Under the pieces are notes generated by a model that had not been told where the DNA came from, searched no databases, and was given only the letters and a program-made list of their open reading frames with translations. This document shows positions 19,601 through 27,315 of a stretch of DNA of 27,333 nt, piece after piece. This DNA comes from Liolophura sinensis. Taxonomy: Eukaryota > Mollusca > Polyplacophora > Chitonida > Chitonidae. The stretch covers positions 27,461,915 through 27,489,247 of the forward strand of contig NC_088297.1 in the NCBI RefSeq assembly GCF_032854445.1, read 5' to 3'. How positions within the stretch are numbered: the first letter of the stretch is position 1; each line of letters starts with the position of its first letter. The translations under genes were made by a program, and so were the position numbers.

Positions 19601-21447
19601 TATTTTTTCACTGTAAATACTCAACTTAAACAGAGCACATTTTGACATGCATTATGCAGATTTTTAGGTACGTTGGAAATTAATGCCTTTTGTGTTACTT
19701 ACAACATTTGTGGTTACCATGACCACTGTGGCCTAGGTGGTTAGCACCTCAGCACGGCGCAATAACCAGGAGCGTCTCACCAATGCATTAGCTGGCTTCT
19801 CTGTTTACCTTTTTGTTTACCTTTTTTACATTTATTATTGGGTGGTGGATATTTGCGTCATTATTGTAGTTACCTTTCCCATTTGTATTATTTTTCATCA
19901 CTGTTATAATTATCATGACCATCATGTTTATTATTTTTTATAATTATATTACATTGTATTATTATTGGCACCTTCAGTGTGGCAGAAATACAAAGGCTGT
20001 TTGCAGGCTCAGCTGCTGGACGCCATCGCTGTTTGCCAACGGGAGCATTATCTCAACAAACAGAATTTCACTAGAACGGAGTTTTCCGGAATGTACAAAT
20101 CGGAATTTGACAGGAGGAATGCGCGATGCGGGTAATTAAGTATTCTCTTAGAAAAACTTCCCAGAGGTACATATAATTAAGTATCCTGGGCGGGACGCTT
20201 CCTGCAGGTAATTAAGTGTCCCAGGAAGGAGGTCCTGCGCAGGTACTTAGGTTTCTCCAGAGGAACGTTCCCTGTGGGTAATTACGTATCCCTGGAGGAA
20301 TGCTCCCTGGGGCAATTAAGTATCCCAGGAAGGAGGTCCCCTGAGGGTACTTAGGTTTCTCCAGAGGAATGTTCCCTGTGGGTAATTACGTATCCCTGGA
20401 GGAACGCTCCCTGCGGGTAATTAAGTATCCCAGGAACTACCCCTGCAGTTACTTAGGTTTCCCCAGAAGAACGCTCTTTGCGGGTAATTAGTTATTCCTG
20501 GAGTAACGTGCCCTGTGGGTAATTAGGTATCCCCGGAGGAAGGCCCGTTGCATGTTACATGAGTTTCAGACTAACTGGAATGATTAAAACTTTCCCACTT
20601 AAAGTGCATTCGGGTCCAAGTTGTGTAGTCATGCTATTTATTCATGCCTTGGCGATGATTTGTCGGCAAACTGATAACGTTTATACATGCAGTACTCATG
20701 CTTTGCAGCTTGGAACCGAGTCACCATAGCGAGGGAACTTTCCTTAATTAGACTTACGAGTTGTATCTTTATTTGAGACCTATGTACTAGGTGAGGATGA
20801 CCCATAGGTCAGACTAGTTAGCTATCATTACGTCGGTCGTCTTGGGCTCATTCCCTAACAGTGTTATAGCAAGGACTTCTGAAAATGGGTCAACTGACGT
20901 CGGAGGGAGACGATTTGAGATATACTAGAAAGGAACCATTCTCCTATTTTCATCTGCAGTTTTTTCCCTTACAATGCTGGCCGTCGTCGTATAAGTGAAA
21001 TATTCGACATAAATCACCGACGATTACATAAATGGTGACAATAAATGTTTCTCCGTTTTCTAAGTACTTTTGAATTGTTCTTTCCTAATATGAAATATTC
21101 AGTGAAAATGATATTGTATTTGCATGTACTACAATGTAAACCCTACAATGTTAATCGATGGATCGATCTCAGTAATGCATAAATTTTTGTCTTTTTTCGT
21201 CTCCAGTGTTCAGCGCTCCTTCCAAGTATGTACAGAAAACGTCATATACGCCAACTGTCGGGACTATTATTTTTACTTCAAAGACTACCAGGTGGCTCTG
21301 CTGACGCCCTATTGCCGCCAGTTATACGATCTGACGTCACGCTACGTCACGGATGACCCAAACAAGGGGGCTACTCCTGGTTCTTCCATTCTTCGAGTCG
21401 CATTGGTTGCTGCTGCTACTTGCATTACGTCAAAAATCGCACTTTAA
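10624..21447 (+). CDS. Secreted 12-cysteine, probably GPI-anchored protein with two six-Cys modules (5 exons, 243 aa)
   Basis: Exons: 10624-10669, 16052-16211, 19406-19536, 19978-20131 and 21207-21447. Every junction is GT..AG and the phases (1,2,1,2) join without a stop. Residues 1-24 are a signal peptide (h-region LFVGITAILVCLC). The mature part has cysteines at 32, 43, 68, 75, 87, 108, 120, 132, 163, 172, 181 and 200, two sets of six with spacings 10-24-6-11-20 and 11-30-8-8-18. N142 (NFT) is a glycosylation sequon. Residues after about 216 (PNKGATPGSS then a hydrophobic tail with no further charge except one Arg and one Lys) look like a GPI-anchor signal. I do not recognise the family; the helical, six-cysteine look recalls nematode DUF19/T20D4.11-type domains, but that is only a resemblance. 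The protein probably acts outside the cell or on its surface. Three of its introns carry tandem arrays. Confidence 0.82.
10670..12325. other. Intron 1, first part: no gene recognised
   Basis: Contains a poly-C tract followed by (CA)n at about 11022-11050. No exon-like segment, RNA gene or TE could be supported in the rest. Confidence 0.5.
12327..12445 (-). mobile_element. SINE 3' fragment
   Basis: Reads gatttatttatttatttatt, then ggcgttttacgaaatactca, then ggccgctagcattatggcga and gaaacccacgaccatccgca: the tail and body of the same family as 8525-8778, minus orientation, head missing. Lies in intron 1. Confidence 0.75.
12600..15627. repeat. 3-kb satellite, 29-bp monomer (about 104 copies) with higher-order structure
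   Basis: Monomer cagtgcgatcagtcagacaa + tccgtcaat, 29 bp, head to tail. The left third (to about 13500) is simple. From about 13746 the array is organised in six-monomer blocks: gttagacaatccgccaat.. followed by gcaatgaa.. occurs at 13746, 13920, 14357, 14532, 14707, 14794, 14968 and 15143, with spacings of 174-175 bp (6 x 29 or plus one base), 87 bp (3 x 29) and 437 bp. A 611-bp segment starting near 13523 is repeated almost exactly at 14134. The array lacks stop codons over long stretches in all three plus frames, so the open frames in it are not genes. Lies in intron 1. Confidence 0.95.
15628..16051. other. End of intron 1
   Basis: Poly-C tract at about 15685-15696, then non-repetitive sequence up to the exon 2 acceptor. 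Nothing else seen. Confidence 0.5.
16052..16211 (+). CDS. Exon 2: signal peptide end and first half of module 1
   Basis: A 160-nt exon with acceptor cttatttcttcacag and donor GTAGGA, phase 1 in and phase 2 out. It encodes ILVCLCDGQLDSKPVCTYDI through to TNREDFC plus two bases of Arg69. It carries Cys 32, 43 and 68. Open in only this frame between the splice sites. Confidence 0.85.
16318..16962. repeat. 23-bp minisatellite, intron 2
   Basis: Monomer ttcgttctgcaggaaactat + atc (23 bp), about 25 copies. A variant subunit tcttcgttctatatctata is interspersed, giving a composite order in the right half. Each full unit has a PstI-type ctgcag. Because 23 is not a multiple of three and the unit has no stop in any plus frame, all three frames stay open for over 500 nt; the resulting SSFCRKLYLRSAGNY-type peptides are artefacts. 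Confidence 0.95.
17009..17402. mobile_element. MITE/foldback element with about 105-bp terminal inverted repeats, intron 2
   Basis: Left arm (agatttctctgacgttaagt, tttggcaaacttttgctggg, ccccaaaccaacgtc, gagcgcgctgcattt, cctgatgcagttacc to about 17111) is matched by the reverse complement of 17295-17402 (agatttctctgatattaggt, tttgccaaaattttgttccg, gctgcaaaccaacc, gcgctccattt, cctgatgctgttgcc). About 180 bp separate the arms. No transposase. Confidence 0.75.
17860..18325. mobile_element. Inverted-repeat element carrying a perfect CRE in each arm, intron 2
   Basis: Left arm cccattgcctcgggtgacgt + cataattatttaaaag (about 17878-17914) is the inverse of right arm 18268-18314 (ccattgtctcgggtgacgtc + ataaaaattcaaaag when reversed). 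TGACGTCA palindromes sit at 17890-17897 and 18290-18297. Exact ends and target-site duplications are unclear. Confidence 0.6.
18437..19300. repeat. 46-bp tandem array resembling splice acceptors, intron 2
   Basis: The word tagac recurs at 18437, 18483, 18529, 18574, 18620, 18666, 18712, 18758, 18804, 18850, 18896, 18942, 18988, 19034 and 19080; register continues at 19126 and decays to about 19300. Two subtypes mix: cattgggcc...attttcgcctttttgtc and cactggacc...atttacaccattttgcc. Each unit has ctaat, a pyrimidine-rich tract and ttgtag, the layout of a 3' splice site. Confidence 0.95.
19406..19536 (+). CDS. Exon 3: second half of module 1
   Basis: A 131-nt exon with acceptor atttttgtccttag and donor GTATGC, phase 2 in and phase 1 out. 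It encodes NRFEQCVKAVQSGTDHQCEG and on to NALRGFCREID, with Cys 75, 87 and 108. It aligns with the start of exon 5 in cysteine order. Confidence 0.85.
19725..19800 (+). mobile_element. SINE head fragment in intron 3
   Basis: ctgtggcctaggtggttagc, cagcacggcgcaataaccag and gagcgtctcaccaatgc match the tRNA-like head of the SINE at 9393 up to just before the B box; the rest is absent. Confidence 0.65.
19978..20131 (+). CDS. Exon 4: first half of module 2
   Basis: A 154-nt exon with acceptor ttggcaccttcag and donor GTAATT, phase 1 in and phase 2 out. It encodes VWQKYKGCLQAQLLDAIAVC through to EFDRRNARC plus two bases of Gly164, with Cys 120, 132 and 163 and the NFT sequon. Its last ~20 nt and the donor are the founder-like unit of the 35-bp array that follows. 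Confidence 0.85.
20110..20560. repeat. 35-bp tandem array starting at the exon 4 splice donor
   Basis: About 12 units averaging 35 bp, with anchors near 20131, 20172, 20207, 20243, 20278, 20312, 20347, 20381, 20415, 20450, 20482 and 20518. A three-unit cycle is visible (ggtaattaagtatcccagga / ggtacttaggtttctccaga / ggtaattacgtatccctgga). The true exon 4 end (caggaggaatgcgcgatgcg then ggtaattaagta) aligns with the unit tggaggaacgctccctgcg + ggtaattaagta. At least six downstream copies keep GGTAATTA. Confidence 0.9.
20965..21050 (+). mobile_element. SINE tail fragment in intron 4
   Basis: ttacaatgctggccgtcgtc followed by gtataagtgaaatattcgac is the 3' body of the SINE family at 9393; degraded after that. 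Confidence 0.55.
21207..21447 (+). CDS. Exon 5: second half of module 2, GPI signal and stop
   Basis: Acceptor cttttttcgtctccag, entered in phase 2, open to TAA at 21445-21447. It encodes VQRSFQVCTENVIYANCRDY, continues to LLTPYCRQLYD, and ends in a hydrophobic tail (ILRVALVAAATCITSKIAL). Cys 172, 181 and 200 complete module 2. No polyadenylation signal could be assigned with confidence. Confidence 0.85.
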
Positions 21448-21644
21448 AAAAAATATCGTTCCATCCTAGGTAAATTGTTTCATACAAGTGGAAAGTCTTC
21501 ATAGTATCCTGCGTTTTGGGTTCAAATGTTGATGCACGGAAATAATATGAGCTGTCAAAAGTCAGAATTAATCAGGGGCTCCGAATTCCAATGAGACATA
21601 GGGTTGACTTCAAGAAACTGAAGGTGTTTACAGCAATGTACGGG

Positions 21645-21747
<103 letters not shown>

Positions 21748-22665
21748 CACCCCGTGAGGTAAACATCGTGACCAGGAAACAACCGACTTGCGGACAACGA
21801 AGATTAAGTGACACAATATGAATGGCTTAAAACAAACGTTTGGAAGGCAAATCTAATCTACTAATACGGAAAGATTGCTTCCAAAAGAATATACAGTCTA
21901 CTTTTCACTGGAGTGTTATGTAGAGTTCATATTTCAATAATTTTCCATCTTATGCTCTTTTAAAAAATCCGAGTCGACTTCCATTAGCTCTAAATGCTAC
22001 ATGTTTTTACATCATGTCATGAATACTATCTACTTGAGAATAACATTAGCGGTAGACTGATGCAGCGACTGTGTTATGTATTGATGTAGAATATGTTTTT
22101 TTTAATCATCACTCATATTTTTAAGGCAAGAGAAACAAAAAACACTAAAAATAAAGTGTATATCAGATGAAAAACCATTTAAAACTTTCCAGGAAAATAG
22201 TTATTTTTCTTTCTTTAAAGATTTTCTTACAGATTAAAAGTATGTAATAAGATTAGATTGTATGGTAGTGTGAAAAAACTCGTTTCAAGGAATGTTCCGG
22301 ACATGTATTCATAGATCTATAATGTTATATATGCATTTTAAATGATGAAGGTCACCATAGAATCTAATGTTTAATAAGCATTTTACCATCTTGAACAAAT
22401 TCAAACAAAATAAATCCAACATTTTCTATATCTATACATCATTTTAGTGTTGTCTTTGTTTATAATGAATTTTTGTTGGTTTTGTGACCTTCTGAAAATA
22501 TTACAAAACTATTTGTGCATATATAGCCTTAAACGTCTTTACATGAGTGCAACTTCTGTACGATAAATTTTAGGTAGCATAACTTTTATTTGATTACATA
22601 ATGTTTACTTTTGTACAAGGTGCTTTTGTTAGTTTTGTCATCTATTGAAATAAACTTTTGCTGAA
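21748..22665. other. AT-rich intergenic, nothing recognised
   Basis: Very AT-rich sequence. It may include the 3' UTR of the 12-Cys gene, but no polyadenylation site is certain. Confidence 0.4.
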
Positions 22666-22669
22666 AGGT

Positions 22670-23020
22670 AGAGAGGTTTAAAGTGCTATCTGCACTCGTG
22701 GACTGTAAACTCGTGATCAGTGAGACGTGAGATCAAATCTATCCCTGGCTGATTTGGCTGCAATGTATTGTTTGTAAAATTAATCAAGTACTAAACGCGT
22801 GTTCAATGATACCCTCAGACAGGCAATTTACACACTCCCCCTCTCTCCCCCCTTTAGCCAATCTATACCATCGCTGATACACTTATCTTCCATAAATACT
22901 GAAACAAGTCAGCTCGTCAAAGGTCGGAAAGTTCGTCAGTAACTTACAAAAGGTAGGTGGTTTAGCACGAGCACTCCGTTTTCCTGCACCATTAAATTTG
23001 AACGCCATCGTACAACTGAA
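22670..23020 (+). mobile_element. tRNA-derived SINE, second type of head, MD-like tail
   Basis: Head region with a B-box-like gagatcaaatctatccc at about 22730. The 3' part, ggtaggtggtttagcacgag, cactccgttttcctgcacca and gaacgccatcgtacaactga, matches the tail of 6722-6790 and the meta/MD-type SINE tail. Somewhat diverged. Confidence 0.6.
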
Positions 23021-23498
23021 TTTCAGGCAGCCAAACTGAAAGCTGGAGCCTTTTGTTTTTGGTCGGATTATTATTCTTTTCAAAATTTGATTTTTGTCTT
23101 CTTTGTGGAAAACTGTAGACCAGACCTGGTATTCATTTACACTGTTCTATTACCAAATATCTTGCGCTATAGGCCATGGTATATGGAAGTTTTAAGTACC
23201 GTTGACCGCCATATTAAAGACATATAGGCCTACATAGAAATCCTTGGAGAAATTCTTTTAAAAAACCGCTTATCTGGTCGTCTTAAATATAATGTGCAAG
23301 TGCAAACCTAATCAAATGGTCTGAAAACTGTTGAAGCTTCGGCTTAAAAACGACCTATTACATTTGAATCTTTAAATAAAACTATGCAGCGGGGGCGTGG
23401 TTTGGCATATTGAATACGAATCTGGTTTTATTTTTGTGACCGCGATTTAGTTTTCTTGTTAATTTTTAAATTTTCATTTCATTTTTTTATTTCACTAG

Positions 23499-23651
23499 AT
23501 ATGCAGTCGACACAGGAAATCATTTTGCACCAGATGCATACATCAACAGTTATAATGATGTGCCGCTCCCTAATGGGCACAGAAACCCCAAAGGGGAAAC
23601 TGTGGCGGTTCTTCTTTTTTCGCGTTTTGGAGGTCACGTGACTGAAAGAAC
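23499..23651 (+). CDS. Possible orphan internal exon
   Basis: Between an acceptor-like tttatttcactag and a donor-like GTGAGT, one frame is open for 50 codons: it starts YAVDTGNHFAPDAYINSYND, passes PNGHRNPKGETVAV and ends FGGHVTER. Composition is protein-like and the codons are less AT-rich than the flanks, but I do not recognise the family and found no partner exon in matching phase (1 nt in, 2 nt out). A chance open frame remains possible. Confidence 0.33.
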
Positions 23652-23659
23652 GTGAGTTG

Positions 23660-24200
23660 TAACCCATTGCTGTATGAAGCTGAGAGAATTAAACAGGAAA
23701 GAATTTTATGTTGTTCTCTGCAAACATTGTGGGAGCTCTAATAATAAGTTCATAAGGTAGGGCCGTCCAAAATTAAAAGATTGACTTTTACTCATATACA
23801 CTCTACATCTTCGATGCATACGCTTTCTCCCTCTTTGTTTGTAGCAGTGGGTAGGAGAAACAGAAGTCATACAAATCAGCCAGATTCCCCCAAGCTGACA
23901 ACAATTATGCTTCAAAACCGACCTGCTCTAGAGCAAGAGCTCTACCTCAGTAGTAGAGTATGCGCGTTTGGTGTCGCATTGAGGAGTGAGTTTTTGTGGT
24001 TTTGAGGAGGGTGTTTTTTGTGTGGGTCACACCTTTGACGTGTCAGGTGTGTGTCAGGTAGTGGTGATGGTGGGTTTTTTTCCACGACGGGGTGTGTATA
24101 CTAGAGTGGAGTGTCGCAAGTACAGTATAGGCTAGTAGTGGTGGTAGTGGGAGTGAAAAAAAGAGGCAAAACGTCGGCTTGTAAAGTTGAGTGTGGCAGC
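23660..24200. other. Intergenic, no supported gene
   Basis: An open frame continues through 23840-24005 behind an acceptor-like ctttgtttgtag, but its phase does not fit the 23499 exon. Nothing else was seen. Confidence 0.35.
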
Positions 24201-24214
24201 GCTTTGTCGCCAAA

Positions 24215-24290
24215 AACGGGCCAATGGGTGAGGCGGGATTTGCCCCAAAACGGACCAATGGATGGCCCCCAAAACGGACCAATCACCGCG
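24215..24290 (+). promoter_or_regulatory. Three CCAAT boxes in repeated aaaacgg(a/g)ccaat context
   Basis: CCAAT at 24221, 24255 and 24279, each preceded by aaaacggg or aaaacgga. NF-Y binds such sites, and clusters at this spacing mark TATA-less promoters of housekeeping genes; this is family knowledge. The TBCA-like start codon is about 270 bp downstream, so this is its likely promoter, though the start site and any 5'-UTR intron are unknown. Confidence 0.6.
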
Positions 24291-24551
24291 CGAGAAGAGG
24301 GTATGTAAGAAAAAAATGGACGCGTGTCTCAGAGAAATCAGTATTTCTTTAGGCCTGTTTTCAGTTTCCCCATGTATATTGTTGTTGAGATGAAAGTGTC
24401 CTTCTGCAACATGGCAACAGTACCGAACAGCAGACGTTCATAAGGCCGGATGTACATCAACAACAGACGGAGCAATTACCTCCCGTATTCCATATTATAC
24501 TGATCGCAGGCGCCCACTGCATCCACACGTGAGCACTGATTCCTTACAGCC

Positions 24552-24603
24552 ATGATCGATCCCAGAATCAAGCCTGTAGTAATCAAGGCGGGTGTGGTCA
24601 CCA
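24552..24603 (+). CDS. TBCA: First coding exon of tubulin-specific chaperone A-like protein
   Basis: Directly after a strong acceptor (ttccttacag then ccATG) the frame reads MIDPRIKPVVIKAGVVT plus two bases of the next codon, followed by a consensus donor GTAAGT. This matches the N-terminus of tubulin cofactor A, a roughly 110-residue three-helix protein that holds beta-tubulin during folding. Family members start M-x-DPR-x(5)-IK-x-GVV-x-R, and the first exon ends at the same point as far as I recall. If the AG before the start codon is a real acceptor, there is a 5'-UTR intron. The next exon (helix 1 region) was not found before the right edge, so intron 1 must hold the LTR element. Confidence 0.65.
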
Positions 24604-25200
24604 GGTAAGTCTGACTTTTTCTCAGGCGTGTCATGTATACTTAACAGGTTCTGTATATTAAACCAGCAGTATAATTGATCGATACAGATGAAAGAAAATT
24701 AAAGTGAAATTCAAAATGAAAAAAGAAAAAAAAAATTAACTCGATTTGTCAAAATATGCGGTCTTTATTATAACACATTATAATACAAACCTTTCTCATA
24801 CGAGGCATGTTTAGGCAGGTGTTTAGTTTACAGGGTGTTTAGTTATCTGAGGCCATACTAATTAATTTACAAAGTCAATATTTTGACAATATAGCGTTCA
24901 TTTATTCGCGTAGGAAGTTTTAAACTTACGTTTATCTGTTTCATGGACGAGTGATGTTGTTGTTGTTGTAGTAGTATCGGCGTTCCTACATATTTGGGAT
25001 TAATTATAAATATTTTTTTTCAGCAATGTAATGATGATAATGTAGAAGTTACGAAATTCTATGCTATTGCCTTATCTGGAAAGTATTTACCTTCTATTTT
25101 CGTTCCTGTTTTCACACATAAAATATGATATGCATTGTCCTCAGTTCAACCTCGAAAAGCAGAAGTTTGTGTTGCCGCCATTTTTGTACATTTATGGTCA
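24604..25200. other. Intronic or intergenic, nothing recognised
   Basis: AT-rich sequence downstream of the TBCA-like exon. I searched for the second TBCA exon and did not see it. Confidence 0.4.
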
Positions 25201-25475
25201 TTAGGGTGTCTGTAGAACCTGCACTTATAGGCTTTTAGAAAGCGGACCAGGATTTTTCCCACCACAGTTGAAAAGGAATTTATCATTTTAATACCCCTTG
25301 TGTGGAAATTGCTTATACTTTTTGAGTAATATGGATAAAAATATGGACTTTTCAAGACACTGACATTTACATTTTGGCTTCAAAACAAAGCCATTATTTT
25401 GGAGTTCTTGGTTGCGATCGCGATGATGTCATCGTGTCATCTGTGTTTACAAACTGTGGGAAATGTCTCTTGTGA

Positions 25476-25540
25476 CCAATCAGAGTCTCCTGATTCGGTT
25501 CATGGCTCCTCCCACACCATGTGGAAATGTATAAATAGGC
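25476..25540 (+). promoter_or_regulatory. Polymerase II core promoter: CCAAT and TATA
   Basis: gaccaatcagag (CCAAT 25476-25480), a ctcctcccacacc GC/CACC-type block, and tataaatagg at 25530-25539, about 50 bp after the CCAAT box. A start about 30 bp on (around 25560) is predicted. It most likely drives the putative LTR element, as its U3/R boundary. Confidence 0.6.
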
Positions 25541-25783
25541 GGATTTTTCCGCGTCTGCAGATGGCCTTGAATTTGCCGAGAGTAGTCCCACCAAATTGCT
25601 GATAAGCATTCGCAGTAAGTAGGTATTTTATTAAGAGTGGGAAAATTCTTGTATCGTGAATTGGGAAATAGTCCCAGTATGAGGAAAAGTGATTGTGATC
25701 CAGTTTGAGAATTGAGAGACAGTTGACACTTGGTGGGAATCAGTCCCAGGAAGCCGGGAATACAGTGTCAAAAAATCTCGGAA

Positions 25784-26128
25784 TTTTCCCAGTCCCAAAA
25801 TTCTGGGACTCATCAGTCTCACGATACCTGAGAATCCAGCTCCAGGCTCAAACAAGTGGAACTTGTCTGAGATATCAAAAGTGGACCACTATATACCAGA
25901 GTAAATCAACTGAACTTTGGTACCAATAATTTGAAGCAGGAGTCTCATGAGACTTTTCCCAGTCCCAAAATTCTGGGACCCTCCAGTCTCACGAAAGCTG
26001 GGAATCCAGCTCCAGTGCCATGCAGGTAGAAATTATCTGAGATATCAAAAGTGGACCACAGTGGACTACATACCAGAATAAATCAATTGAACTTTGGCAT
26101 CATAATTTGAGACAGAGTCTTGTGAGAC
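25784..26128. repeat. 170-bp direct duplication bounded by palindromes
   Basis: The segment beginning ttttcccagtcccaaaattc at 25784 recurs at 25954 (period 170). It shares gagatatcaaaagtggacca and aatcaa(c/t)tgaactttgg. Perfect palindrome agtctcatgagact lies at 25941-25954, and its variant agtcttgtgagact ends the second unit. A hairpin cccag...ctggg starts each unit. Confidence 0.85.
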
Positions 26129-26592
26129 TTTGCCTCATATGGACACTCATCTGGGACTCTGTACCATATGACACTTAACTGAGATCTGTATCATATGACA
26201 CTCAACTGTTTGGTACTTGTGTCAACTGCTGGTTCCTCCCTCGTCATAATAAATATTCCATCATCTGATTTACTGAAAATCTGTTGTTGGAGAACTTTCA
26301 TTTCGTAGAGGAATTTCAAATCTCATGCGTAAGTCATACTGGATAATAGCCCGAGTTCAGGGAATGTTATGAAATCGGATCCAAATAGTAGCGGCGTCTC
26401 CGAGTTCAGGGGAAAGAATCCTGATTCATTTGTTCATTTAACAAGCTTCGCTCGGCACGTTAAATATCAAACAGGATTAAAGTGATTGAATGGTGTCCGC
26501 ACGCATAGGTACCTGCATGCTTGAGAAGACATCATAAGAAACAAAAGCACATAAGACAAATACCTACCAAACAACATCTGAACCGCTACAAC

Positions 26593-26606
26593 TGGTGGCA
26601 GCGGGG
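26593..26606 (+). other. Putative primer-binding site
   Basis: tggtggcagcgggg follows the LTR-like end aca by two bases. A PBS begins TGG because tRNAs end CCA. The matching tRNA was not identified. Confidence 0.5.
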
Positions 26607-26853
26607 GGATTTTTTCTCGACTCATACTCAGAGAACAAACCTGTTACAGTTGTATAAATTATCTGGAACTCTTTGGATCAGTGTCATGGAACGTGATACA
26701 GATCTTTATGTATACCCGGGACAGTGATGATGACATATCATTTCGCCGTCGAGCTGAAACCATTAATGATAGGCATCCAAGGTCATCTCCATGTGGGGTT
26801 GGTAATGGCGATGCACCCCACATGTATCGCCGAAATCGTCAGCACCTGAAACT

Positions 26854-27315
26854 GAGGTTTTAAGTGGTGATTCTAACTGGGAAGAATACCTGAAAGTATT
26901 CAAGACCATATCCAGAATTAACTGTTGGAGTAAAGATGAACAGGCTGATTATTGGTTTTCCCATTTAACAGGAGCAGCCAGACAACTGGCTTGTACTTTA
27001 TCTGAAAGGAAGCAACGTGATTATGATAGCTTAGTCACTGCTCTGGATGACAGATTTGGTCCAGAGGTCAAGCTGAACTGTATTTAGCCGAATTAAGGGG
27101 AAGGCGGCGTGGTGAAAGGGAGGGTCTACGAGAGTCAGGGCAGGCCATCCATAAACTCCCCACTATGGCATATCCTGGTATGTCCGCCTGAGCACCAGGA
27201 TAGACTGGCTAAAATTCACTTCATTGATGCTCTGGAAGATTATAAAATGAGGAATGCAGGTTCAACAGAGTAAACCCAATACTTTACAAGATGCAGTGGA
27301 CACTGGCATTAGAAA
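26854..27315 (+). pseudogene. Broken Ty3/Gypsy-like gag (capsid region), runs to the window edge
   Basis: The first frame is clean from about 26854 to 27087. It has the capsid-like pattern W-x-x-Y-x-x-x-F ... W-x(9)-W-x-x-L-x-G-x-A ... Y-x-x-L-x-x-A-L-x-x-R-F-G, common to retrotransposon Gag of molluscan Gypsy elements. The similarity then moves to another frame near 27070, changes frame again near 27188, and meets a further stop at 27271-27273. At least three lesions mean no intact Gag is encoded here. Protease, RT and integrase would lie beyond the right edge. Confidence 0.7.

Larger units (their letters stand above)
25211..26590 (+). mobile_element. Putative 5' LTR of a Ty3/Gypsy-type element
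   Basis: The right end ...ccgctaca is followed by two bases and a primer-binding-site-like TGG, the usual LTR-PBS layout. A TGTAG at 25211 would pair with the terminal CTACA, giving a 1380-bp LTR, but other left ends are possible. Inside are a CCAAT box, a TATA box, an internal 170-bp duplication and an aataaa at about 26249. The second LTR is outside the window, so the boundary is unproven. Confidence 0.4.

Noticed and set aside
23781-24005. Plus-strand open frame considered as the next exon after 23499-23651
   Set aside because: Its frame does not match the exit phase of that exon and it has no recognisable domain.
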